A stretch of DNA of 41,390 bases from Blastococcus sp. (GTDB lineage: Bacteria; Actinomycetota; Actinomycetes; Mycobacteriales; Geodermatophilaceae), in NCBI GenBank assembly GCA_025465355.1, contig JAODNN010000022.1, positions 1 through 41,390 on the forward strand, written 5' to 3'. Positions 14,725 to 22,090 of this stretch are shown here, one piece after another (position 1 is the stretch's first letter; every line of letters starts with the position of its first letter). The notes under the pieces were generated by a model that worked only from the letters and a program-made list of their open reading frames with translations, had not been told where the DNA came from and searched no databases. The position numbers and the translations under genes were made by a program.

Positions 14725-15873
14725 ATGCGGACAGCAGCGGCGGTGGGTGTTGGTTACACGACCCTTAGCAAGGCATCGGGACGGTCGGTTCTTGACCTGG
14801 CCGCCGAGGCCACCCGGGCTGCGGCGGCCGACGCAGGCCTGCCGTTGACCGAGGTCGACGGCGTCGTCTCTTTCAGCGTGCTGAACGACTCGGTGTCCAG
14901 CGAGGCGGTGGCGACGACGCTCGCCCTCCCCGGGCTGCGGTTCGTCATGGACTTCCAGCAAGGGGGCCAGTCGCCGTCGTTCATGATCCAGCAGGCGGTG
15001 ATGGCCGTCGCGCAGGGCTACGCCGAGAACGTGCTGGTCTTCCGGGCACTCAACGGGCGGTCCGGTATCCGGGTGGGCAGCGGCGCGTTCGCCGGCGGGG
15101 CGGCACAGTACCGCTATCCCATCGGCTACAACGCCTACCTGATGTACATCGCCATGTGGGCGCGGCGGTACATGCATGAGACGGGCGCAGGCCCGGAGGA
15201 CCTCGCCGCCGTCGCGATCGCCCAGCGCCCGTACGCCGTCCGCAACGAGCGGGCGATCCTGCGCAAGCCGCTGGACATGGATGCCTACCTGGCCTCGCCG
15301 TGGGTGGCCGAGCCGTTCCGGGCGGCCGACTGCACCAGCGAGGTCGACGGGGCGTGCGCCGTCCTGGTCACCAGCCTCGAACGCGCCCGCGACCTCCGGC
15401 ACCCGCCCGCCGTGATTGCCTCGGGCGCCTACCGGGCCGGCGCCCGCCCGGGTCTCGACATCGGCGACCAACTGCTCTACGACGACTACACCCGCAACTT
15501 CACCGACCTGCTGCGCGACGAGCTGTACGGGCGGGCCGGGATCACCGCCGCCGACGTCGACTTCGCCGAGATCTACGACTGCTTCACCAGCGTCGTGCTC
15601 ATGGGCCTGGAGGGCCTGGGCTTCTGCGGCCGGGGCGAGGCCGGCGACTTCCTCCGGTCCGGCGCGACCGCGCTCGACGGCACGCTGCCCGTGAACACGC
15701 ACGGCGGCCTGCTCGCCGAGGGCTACCTGCACGGCATGAACACCGTCACCGAGGCGGTGCTACAGATCCAGGGCCGGTGCGGCGATCGGCAGGCGCCGCG
15801 GCACGAGGTCGGCGTCGTCACCTCCGGGGCGCTGGCCGACGGCTCCGCCCTCGTGCTCACCACCGACCGCTGA
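14725..15873 (+). CDS. Ltp-type thiolase-fold protein (lipid-transfer/aldolase-like)
   Basis: A 382-residue thiolase-superfamily protein of the non-specific lipid-transfer group. Family stretches are DCTSEVDGACAVLVTS near residue 205, AEIYDCFTSVVLMGLEGLGF near 285 and LPVNTHGGLLAEGYLHGMN near 325. The thiolase nucleophile Cys region reads FQQGGQSPSFM with no Cys, and the C-terminal GHP motif reads EGYLHG, with Tyr in place of the His. Ltp2-type proteins with these changes cleave carbon bonds by retro-aldol chemistry instead of thiolysis. GGGAGG lies four bases before the ATG. It is first in the plus-strand operon behind operator site 2 and probably works with the DUF35 protein at 13331. Confidence 0.85.
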   Translation: MRTAAAVGVGYTTLSKASGRSVLDLAAEATRAAAADAGLPLTEVDGVVSFSVLNDSVSSEAVATTLALPGLRFVMDFQQGGQSPSFMIQQAVMAVAQGYAENVLVFRALNGRSGIRVGSGAFAGGAAQYRYPIGYNAYLMYIAMWARRYMHETGAGPEDLAAVAIAQRPYAVRNERAILRKPLDMDAYLASPWVAEPFRAADCTSEVDGACAVLVTSLERARDLRHPPAVIASGAYRAGARPGLDIGDQLLYDDYTRNFTDLLRDELYGRAGITAADVDFAEIYDCFTSVVLMGLEGLGFCGRGEAGDFLRSGATALDGTLPVNTHGGLLAEGYLHGMNTVTEAVLQIQGRCGDRQAPRHEVGVVTSGALADGSALVLTTDR

Positions 15874-15884
15874 AGGGAACCGAC

Positions 15885-16922
15885 ATGGCCGCGCTGCACA
15901 CCCGGCTCACCGAGCTTCTGGGCATCGAGCACCCGATCATCCAGGAGGGCATGGGCCCGTACCGGACCGATCACCTCGCCGCCGCCGTCTCCAACGCTGG
16001 CGGCCTGGGCACGGTGAGCATGCCGGGTATGACCCAGGACCCCGACGTCGGTGCGCGGGTCCTGCGCGAGCACATCGAGGAGGTCGCGACGCTCACCGAG
16101 CGCCCGTTCGCCGTCAACGTGCCGGTGGGCCGCGACGCCTCCGGGTCGGTGCTACCGGTGAGCGAGGCCTATATCCGGGCCGTGATCGAGGCCCGCACCG
16201 CCGACAGCGCACTGGCCGGGCAGCTGCGGGTACTGACCACCAGCGCCGGCTTTCCGGGCGAATTCCGCGCACTGATCCGCGACGCCGGCCTGATCCACAT
16301 GCACAAGGTGGGTGCGACGGCGCACGCCAAGAAGGCCGAGGCCGCCGGCGTCGACGTCGTCATCGCTTCCGGCTACGAGATGGGCGGCCACACCCACACC
16401 AGTCCGGTGCACACGTTCGTCCTCGTCCCGAACGTCACCGAGGCCGTCTCGGTCCCGGTCGTCCTCTCCGGCGGCGCTCGCGACGGCCGCACCCTCGCCG
16501 CCGCCCTGACCCTCGGGGCCGACGGCGTCGCGATGGGCACCCGCTTCATCGCCACCGAGGACAACACCGACTGGCACCCCGCGTACGCCGAGCGGATCCT
16601 CGCCGCGCGCGAGGGCGACGACGCCGTCTTCCCCGCCGTCTACGGCCCGGCCCGCGGGCTGCGCAACGCCGGGGTGCAGCGGCTGCTCGAGATCCTCGAC
16701 AACGGGGAGTTGCAGGGCGACGAGCTCAACCGCTGGAAGGACGAGGCGCTCATCCGCGCCCAGTCCACCGGCGACGTCGACGCGGGCATCATGGCCGCCG
16801 GGCAAGTAGCCTCCGCCATCTCCGACCTGGTGCGGGTCGCCGAGTTCGTTCCCCGCATGGCCGAAGAGGCCGCCGAGATCCTCACCCGGCTGGCGGCGGC
16901 GACCAGCCCGGCCCGGGTCTGA
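15885..16922 (+). CDS. Nitronate monooxygenase/enoyl-reductase-like FMN protein
   Basis: A 345-residue FMN TIM-barrel protein of the 2-nitropropane dioxygenase/nitronate monooxygenase family. The N-terminal HPIIQEGMGP, SNAGGLGTVSM, the flavin loop ASGYEMGGHTH and the phosphate-binding SGGARDGRTLAAAL and GADGVAMGTRF are clear. Members in acyl-CoA clusters may be reductases or oxidases rather than true nitronate oxygenases. The gene follows the thiolase-like stop by 11 bp, with AAGGGAA before the ATG, and is followed by an LLM gene eight bases later, so it is part of the plus-strand operon. Exact reaction unknown. Confidence 0.85.
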   Translation: MAALHTRLTELLGIEHPIIQEGMGPYRTDHLAAAVSNAGGLGTVSMPGMTQDPDVGARVLREHIEEVATLTERPFAVNVPVGRDASGSVLPVSEAYIRAVIEARTADSALAGQLRVLTTSAGFPGEFRALIRDAGLIHMHKVGATAHAKKAEAAGVDVVIASGYEMGGHTHTSPVHTFVLVPNVTEAVSVPVVLSGGARDGRTLAAALTLGADGVAMGTRFIATEDNTDWHPAYAERILAAREGDDAVFPAVYGPARGLRNAGVQRLLEILDNGELQGDELNRWKDEALIRAQSTGDVDAGIMAAGQVASAISDLVRVAEFVPRMAEEAAEILTRLAAATSPARV

Positions 16923-16930
16923 GCCCGACG

Positions 16931-17971
16931 GTGGCGCAGCCGTCGCAACGCCCGGGAATCGTCCTCCTCGGAGGCGACCTCACCACCGTCGCCTCGGTGA
17001 GCCGGCGGGCCGAGCAGGCCGGTTTCTCCTCCGTGTGGACGACGGAGTTCTACGAACGGTCGGCGCCGGTGTCCCTGGCCGTCATGGCCCAGAACACCGA
17101 AAGGGCCACCATCGGAAGCGCAATCGCCTACGCGGTGGGGCGCTCCCCGCTCGTCCTCGCCGCGGAGGCCCGCGACGTCGACGAGCTCTCCGGTGGCCGC
17201 CTGGTGCTCGGCCTCGGCACCGGGACCCGCACGATGCAGCGCGACTGGCACGGCGTCGACCCCGAGGCCCCGGCCGTACGCGTGGAGGAGTTGGTACCGC
17301 TACTACGCCGCTTCTGGACCATGGACGAGCACGGGATCGACCACGACGGCCGCTTCTACCGGGTGCACCTGCGCCCCACCGTCGAGGTTCGTCCGCCGCT
17401 CCGCCCGGACATCCCCGTGTACCTGGCCGGAGTGAACGCTCGGATGATCCGCGCCGCCGGCCGGGTCGCCGACGGCCTGGTTGGCCACCCGATCTCGACG
17501 CCCGAGTACATGGACGAGGTGGCGCGGCCGGCTCTGGCGGCCGGCGCGGAAGCGGCCGGCCGACGGCCCGGCGACATCCGCGTGGCCGGCTACGTCATCT
17601 GCGCCGTCCACGATGACGAGGCCATCGCCCGGGACGAGGCGCGGGCACAGATCGCCTTCTACTCGGTCGTCCGCACCTACGCTCCGATCCTGGAACTGCA
17701 CGGATTCCAGGTGCACGTGCCTGACATCCGCGCTGCCTGGGCCCAACGCGATCGTGCCGCGATGCTGGCCGCGGTACCTGACGAGATGGTCGACGCGATG
17801 GCATGCGCCGGCACGCCGGAGCAAGTGCGACAACAATTCGGAGCCCGTTTCGCAGGCATCTACGACTCCACGCTGCTCTACTCCCCCAGCTTTGGGCTGA
17901 CATCTGCACGCTTCCACGAGAGCGTCGACGCCATCATCGAAACCTTCACACCGACGGAAACGGACTGTTGA
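16931..17971 (+). CDS. LLM-class F420-dependent-type oxidoreductase
   Basis: A 346-residue luciferase-like oxidoreductase. Recognisable stretches: AEQAGFSSVWTTEFYER, RDVDELSGGRLVLGLGTGTR, PVYLAGVNARMIRAAGRVAD and GTPEQVRQQF. The GGRLVLGLGTG region and length fit the F420-dependent methylene-H4MPT-reductase-like branch. GTG start at 16931, eight bases after the upstream stop. It ends in TGA overlapping a possible TTG start of the hydrolase gene. As the second LLM enzyme under the same TetR operator set, it probably performs a redox step on the same compound. Confidence 0.85.
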   Translation: MAQPSQRPGIVLLGGDLTTVASVSRRAEQAGFSSVWTTEFYERSAPVSLAVMAQNTERATIGSAIAYAVGRSPLVLAAEARDVDELSGGRLVLGLGTGTRTMQRDWHGVDPEAPAVRVEELVPLLRRFWTMDEHGIDHDGRFYRVHLRPTVEVRPPLRPDIPVYLAGVNARMIRAAGRVADGLVGHPISTPEYMDEVARPALAAGAEAAGRRPGDIRVAGYVICAVHDDEAIARDEARAQIAFYSVVRTYAPILELHGFQVHVPDIRAAWAQRDRAAMLAAVPDEMVDAMACAGTPEQVRQQFGARFAGIYDSTLLYSPSFGLTSARFHESVDAIIETFTPTETDC

Positions 17972-18015
17972 CGTCAGCTCGGCTGACGAAGCGGGAAGTC
18001 TGGAAGGAAGTGGGC

Positions 18016-19062
18016 GTGGAGGTCACCGGAACCGCCCAATTCGACGCCTGGCGACGTAGGCAGGTGCCGCCCGTCGAGGCGCTGCGGCCCGACCTCTGGA
18101 GCATCCCCGTACCGATCCCCGACAACCCGCTCCGCTACGTGTCCGTCTACGCCTTGGCCCTCGACGAGGGGATCGGGCTGATCGACACCGGCTGGGAAAG
18201 CGATCCGGGCTGGGGCGCGCTGATCTCCGGGCTGGCCGTCATCGGCGCAACCGTCGCCGACGTCCGAGGTGTGCTCATCACGCATATGCACTTCGACCAC
18301 CTCGGGCTCGCCGCTCGTGTCCGGCGCGAATCGGGCGCGTGGATCGCCATGCACCCCGCTGATGCCGCGGCCGTCCTGCGGTGGAATCAGCGCGATGGGG
18401 CGTCCGCCGTGGCAGCTCAGATCCAGTTCCTGATCAGGCTCGGCGCGGACCGCAGTGAAGCCGAGGAGGACGCCGGACACCCAGAGGCCATGGAGCGCTT
18501 CACCAGGATGGCGGCCCCCGACCGACTGCTCGAGGACAATGATCTCGCCGACTTCCCCGGCTGGCAGTTGCGCGCCTTGCACACCCCAGGCCACACACCC
18601 GGTCACCTCTGCTTCCAGGAAGACCGCACGGGACTCTTCTTTAGCGGTGACCACGTACTGCCGCGGATCAGCCCCAACATCTCTACCGATCCCGACGGTG
18701 ACACCGATCCCCTGCGCTCCTATCTCCACTCGCTGGCCGCCGTTCGGGACCTCGCGCCCACCGAAGTGCTACCTGCGCACGAATGGCGGTTCCGCGGCCT
18801 GGCCGAGCGAACTGACCAGCTCGCCCTCCATCACGAGCACCGCCTGAGCGAACTCCTCCAAGCCCTGCGCGAGCATCCTGGGAGTACCCCATGGCAGGTG
18901 GCCGCCCACCTGACCTGGTCGCGACCCTGGCCCTCCTACACCCGGCAGGTCCGCATCTTCGCCGTGACAGAGACCGACGCGCATCTGCGTCTCCTGCGCA
19001 GTCGCGGCATGGCCATCAGCTCTGATGCGGCGGTACCCACGTGGTCCGCTGTGGCCCGCTAA
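18016..19062 (+). CDS. Metallo-beta-lactamase-fold hydrolase
   Basis: A 348-residue MBL-fold enzyme with a complete dinuclear metal site: THMHFDHLG near residue 93, HTPGHTPGH near 190, SGDHVLP near 212 and LPAHEW near 253. Many members hydrolyse thioesters, lactones or phosphoesters; here a CoA-thioester or lactone hydrolase role would fit the acyl-CoA cluster. The GTG at 18016 is chosen because GGAAGGAAG lies five bases upstream; an in-frame TTG at 17968, overlapping the previous stop as TTGA, is an alternative that adds 16 residues. The extra C-terminal helical part (residues 265-348) is common in this subfamily. It closes the plus-strand operon. Confidence 0.85.
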   Translation: MEVTGTAQFDAWRRRQVPPVEALRPDLWSIPVPIPDNPLRYVSVYALALDEGIGLIDTGWESDPGWGALISGLAVIGATVADVRGVLITHMHFDHLGLAARVRRESGAWIAMHPADAAAVLRWNQRDGASAVAAQIQFLIRLGADRSEAEEDAGHPEAMERFTRMAAPDRLLEDNDLADFPGWQLRALHTPGHTPGHLCFQEDRTGLFFSGDHVLPRISPNISTDPDGDTDPLRSYLHSLAAVRDLAPTEVLPAHEWRFRGLAERTDQLALHHEHRLSELLQALREHPGSTPWQVAAHLTWSRPWPSYTRQVRIFAVTETDAHLRLLRSRGMAISSDAAVPTWSAVAR

Positions 19063-19605
19063 AGACCCCCGTACGTCCGGCACCTTCCGGCAACCCCGCC
19101 GGCTGGGATCTTGGGCCAGAAAGCGCCGGCGGCTGACGACGCGGAGCCGGTCGGTCAGGTGGGGGGATCAAGTCCGCTGGCGTGGTGGGGCTGCCCAGAG
19201 TTCGGTTGACCCGTGCGGGAAGGGGCGATCATGCCGCGCGCGTGGCGTGGGCGGAGACGAGGCGAACTCCTCGACTGCCGGTTCTGCAATCGTCGGCCTC
19301 GCCGCCGACAGTCGGAACCGCCGCAACTCGCGCGCGGCTCCTCGTCGCTGAACTCGCCTCGCACGTGAAGACGCGGCACAGCGGCGTGGCCAGGTATTGC
19401 TCGACTCGTCGAGGAAGAAGACCCCATGGCTCGGCCAAAGTGTGCTCCGATGTGAGCACCGCGCCGCAGTCCGACCGTGTCAGGAAACCGCGCAGACACC
19501 ATCTCCGCTGGGACAGCCGCTGGTTGGGCGGGCCCCCCTGGGTGCCCAAGGGGGAAACCGACCTCCTCCATGCAGTCGCGCGGGCTCCACTACCTTGACT
19601 GACGA

Positions 19606-19716
19606 ATGCTGGATTCAGTCCAGGATATTTCGATGCATACCGCTGGCGAGCAGCACGTACTCTCAGCGCAGATGCACATCGCTCAGGCGTCCCTAGTCCG
19701 CGACTACCTGGACTGA
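19606..19716 (+). CDS. Possible 36-residue peptide before a strong hairpin
   Basis: Short frame beginning M-L-D-S-V-Q and ending R-D-Y-L-D, closed 10 bp before a 14-bp stem hairpin. No ribosome site is evident and no family is known. Listed because the terminator-like hairpin implies a transcript ending here; the RNA itself could be the product. Confidence 0.2.
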   Translation: MLDSVQDISMHTAGEQHVLSAQMHIAQASLVRDYLD

Positions 19717-19726
19717 GATCCCCGAT

Positions 19727-19759
19727 CACCCGCTGACCTGTTTCGCAGGTCAGCGGGTG
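19727..19759 (+). terminator. Strong hairpin terminator
   Basis: Perfect 14-bp stem (CACCCGCTGACCTG paired with CAGGTCAGCGGGTG) with a TTTCG loop, followed by TTTCGCCCC. The strongest terminator-like structure in the window. No well-supported gene lies directly before it. Confidence 0.6.
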
Positions 19760-19779
19760 TTTCGCCCCGTCCTGGCCGT

Positions 19780-19866
19780 TCCTGGTCGGGCCCGCGCGTC
19801 GCTGCCCAGCTCGGCACCACCGAGCGCACCGTCTCCCGACGGCGCGCGTCTCTCGGCGCGGCATGA
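19780..19866 (+). pseudogene. HTH-protein C-terminal fragment
   Basis: The frame reads AAQLGTTERTVSRRRASLGA before a TGA at 19864. This looks like the end of a helix-turn-helix (a resolvase or transposase type HTH is possible), but no body of such a gene precedes it because the hairpin lies directly upstream. Confidence 0.25.
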
Positions 19867-19897
19867 CGGAGCGGACTGACACTCCTACGATCACGTC

Positions 19898-20359
19898 ATG
19901 GCACGGACGGACGCGGCCTCCCGGGTGATCGCCGCCCCGCCCGACCGCGTCTACGCGGCCCTCGTCGATCCCGAGGCGCTCACGGCCTGGCTACCACCCG
20001 ACGGGATGAGCGGCAGGTTCGAACAGTTCGACGCGCGGCCAGGCGGGTCGTACCGGCTTGTGCTGACCTACGCGGACGCCTCGACTGCGCGGGGGAAGAC
20101 AACTGCGGACTCGGACGTCGTCGAGGCCCACTTCGTCGATGTCGTTCCTGGTGTGCGGGTGGTGCAGGCCGTGGAATTCGTCTCCGACGACCCAGCGCAC
20201 GCCGGCACCATGACGATGACCTGGGAGGTCACCGCGGCGGACGCCGGGACGCGCGTGGACATCCGCGCCGACAACGTCCCCGTCGGCATCTCCGCGGAGG
20301 ATCACGCTGCCGGACTCGCCTCTTCTCTGGCCAACCTCGCCAAGTACCTCGAAACGTGA
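19898..20359 (+). CDS. SRPBCC-family protein (AHSA1/polyketide-cyclase-like)
   Basis: A 153-residue START/SRPBCC-fold protein with a deep hydrophobic ligand pocket. The opening SRVIAAPPDRVYAALVDPEA, AWLPPDGMSG and RPGGSYRLVLTY and the closing AGLASSLANLAKYLE are typical of AHSA1-type members. The family binds or transforms small lipophilic ligands; the specific role here is unknown. It stands alone, 32 bp after the HTH fragment, with no good ribosome site before the ATG. Confidence 0.85.
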   Translation: MARTDAASRVIAAPPDRVYAALVDPEALTAWLPPDGMSGRFEQFDARPGGSYRLVLTYADASTARGKTTADSDVVEAHFVDVVPGVRVVQAVEFVSDDPAHAGTMTMTWEVTAADAGTRVDIRADNVPVGISAEDHAAGLASSLANLAKYLET

Positions 20360-20407
20360 CGGAGCCCGGCGCGATGTTCGTGACCAGGAGCACCCTTACG
20401 GGGATCC

Positions 20408-20587
20408 ATGAGCGAGGAGGCCGTGCGTATCGCGCATGAGCATGCAGCCGCAATGACGGCCTGGTAGCAGACACGGCCACGAGGAGGGTTCGCCCTCGCG
20501 GACGTGTTCAGGATCGATGGCGTGGTGCACAACGAGGAGCGGGGGCGAGACCTACGAGGCCAGCTGGTCACCGCCACGGCGACCTGA
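20408..20587 (+). pseudogene. Possible SnoaL/NTF2-like remnant with internal stop
   Basis: One frame reads MSEEAVRIAHEHAAAMTAW, then TAG at 20465, then continues GGFALADVFRIDGVVH to a TGA at 20585. The ALADVFRIDG stretch resembles the late strands of SnoaL-like proteins. A ribosome site is not evident. If real, it is broken by the stop and shortened; it overlaps the 3' end of the XRE gene by 36 bp. Confidence 0.3.
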
Positions 20588-20854
20588 TCGTGCGAGTTCG
20601 CCCCTGCCGTCCGAGTGATTGACCTCCGACCACACCGCATCGAGGGAAAGGCCGAGGACGTCAGCGATCGCAGCGATGGTCGGGAAGGCGGGGGTGGCTA
20701 CGCGACCAGACTCGATCTTCCGGAGGGTCTCCGGTGAGACACCTGCGTCCAGCGCGGTGTTGAGCATCGATCTCTCTCCCCTGGCGCGTCGCAGGAGAGC
20801 GCCGAGGCGCTGTCCGCGTTCGACCTCTGCGGGAGTGAGCGGCAACCTGACCAT
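20552..20854 (-). CDS. XRE-family HTH regulator
   Basis: A 100-residue single-domain regulator. The Cro/C1-type HTH covers residues 10-75, with GQRLGALLRRARGERS, AGVSPETLRKIESGRVATP and PTIAAIADVLGLSLDAVW. Similar small XRE proteins often sit head-to-head with type I methionine aminopeptidase genes in actinobacteria, as here. The ATG has no ribosome site but a TAGAAT -10 box ends six bases upstream, so translation is probably leaderless. It may regulate itself and the aminopeptidase through the repeats at 20870-20891. Confidence 0.87.
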   Translation of the reverse strand: MVRLPLTPAEVERGQRLGALLRRARGERSMLNTALDAGVSPETLRKIESGRVATPAFPTIAAIADVLGLSLDAVWSEVNHSDGRGELARSGRRGGDQLAS

Positions 20855-20919
20855 GGCCCAATTCTAGTACCGGGATAATATGGCCGGGATACTTATTGGA
20901 CGCACGAGTAGGGCGCCGC
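20855..20919. promoter_or_regulatory. Divergent XRE/map promoter region with direct repeats
   Basis: Two CCGGGATA repeats at 20870-20877 and 20884-20891, 14 bp apart, are good candidates for XRE binding. On the minus strand TAGAAT (20866-20861) sits directly before the XRE ATG, giving a leaderless transcript. The plus strand has TAATAT at 20876-20881 as a possible -10 for map. Confidence 0.5.
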
Positions 20920-21690
20920 ATGATCGAGATCCTGAGCCGCACCGAACTGCCTCGAGCGAAGGAGGCAGGCGCCCTGGTCGCTGGCGTGCTGCAGACGCTG
21001 AGGACGCGCTGTGAGGTGGGCACGAACCTCCGGGACATCAACCGGTGGGCCCAGGCTCTGATCACCGAGGCCGGAGCGCAGTCCTGCTACGTCGACTACG
21101 AGCCGTCCTTCGGACGCGGACCGTTTGGCCACTACATCTGCACGTCGGTCAACGACGCCGTACTCCACGGACTGCCGCACGACTACACGCTTGCCGACGG
21201 CGACCTGCTGACCCTCGACCTCGCTGTCTCCAAAGGCGGAGTTGTCGCCGACTCCGCCATCAGCCTCATAGTGGGCGACTGCAAGCCCCTCGAGAGCGTC
21301 GCGATGATCAGGGCGACCGAGCGCGCATTGAGCGCAGGGATTGCCGCGGCCGGACCGGGGGCTCGCATCGGGGACATCTCCCATGCCATCGGCTCGGTGC
21401 TCAGTGAGGCGGGGTACCCGATCAACACCGAGTTCGGGGGTCATGGCGTCGGATCGACCATGCACCAGGACCCGCACGTTCCCAATGCGGGGCGGCCCGG
21501 TCGCGGATACAGGCTGCGCCCTGGGCTGCTGTTGGCATTGGAGCCATGGGTCATGGCGGACACCGCCGAACTTGTCACCGATGCCGATGGCTGGACACTC
21601 CGAAGCGCGACAGGCTGCCGGACAGCGCACAGTGAGCACACGATCGCCATCACCGACGACGGAGCCGAAGTTCTCACCTTGCCGAAGTAG
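20920..21690 (+). CDS. map: Type I methionine aminopeptidase
   Basis: A 256-residue M24-family metallopeptidase that removes N-terminal Met from new proteins. The fold's landmarks are present: GHYICTSVNDAVLHGLP, the metal Asp in LLTLDLAVSKGGVVADSA, the metal His in GHGVGSTMHQDPHVPN and Glu in LALEPWV and AHSEHTIAI. The C-terminal sequence is intact. ATG at 20920 is preferred, with GTAGGG before it; a TTG eight codons upstream is an alternative. This is probably an extra, XRE-linked copy beside a housekeeping one elsewhere in the genome. Confidence 0.9.
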   Translation: MIEILSRTELPRAKEAGALVAGVLQTLRTRCEVGTNLRDINRWAQALITEAGAQSCYVDYEPSFGRGPFGHYICTSVNDAVLHGLPHDYTLADGDLLTLDLAVSKGGVVADSAISLIVGDCKPLESVAMIRATERALSAGIAAAGPGARIGDISHAIGSVLSEAGYPINTEFGGHGVGSTMHQDPHVPNAGRPGRGYRLRPGLLLALEPWVMADTAELVTDADGWTLRSATGCRTAHSEHTIAITDDGAEVLTLPK

Positions 21691-22090
21691 GCGCAACCGT
21701 GAGGTGAGGACTGCCCCCACAGGCCGCCTGCAGGGCATGGGGTGGCGGCGCACATGATCCGCTTCTTGCGGACCTCGGCTCGGCTGGTCGGGGCGAGGGT
21801 CTTGCAGAGTCCGAGTTCGACACCATCGTCCTGCGCGCAGCCGGCGGGAACCTGCGCGTGGCGCAGGGGCTGCGCCGCGCGGGATGCGCTCCTCCCCCAG
21901 CCCGTTCAGCGTTCGGATCACGGCGTCCCGCTCGCGGTCGAAGAGCGGGCGCAGGCGGACGACCCACTCCGGGCAGTTGGGCCAGCTCAGCAGTGCCGCG
22001 TGAGGGGCAGCCGTGCGACGTCGCCGGTGGCGAAGGTCGTGGCATCGGGTCACTTCAAAGGGGGGACACTCCGCTGAACTGCGGCCACAA
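21691..22090. other. Gap with possible degraded minus-strand coding DNA
   Basis: No intact gene. Read on the minus strand, about 21990-21860 gives NCPEWVVRLRPLFDRERDAV and then RTLNGLGEERI, which looks protein-like but has no recognisable family or start. The right part approaches the EAL gene without a clear promoter. Confidence 0.35.
21704..21720 (+). repeat. Partial third copy of the 32-bp repeat core
   Basis: GTGAGGACTGCCCCCAC equals bases 674-693 of the left repeat with a three-base deletion. Like the other two copies it lies just downstream of a gene end. Confidence 0.4.

Larger units (their letters stand above)
19063..19897. other. Gene-poor region
   Basis: No full gene is supported. 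Frames on both strands are mutually overlapping and show no family motif. It contains a possible 36-residue frame (19606-19716), a strong hairpin (19727-19759) and an HTH-like tail (19780-19866), which together suggest decayed or foreign DNA. Confidence 0.5.
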
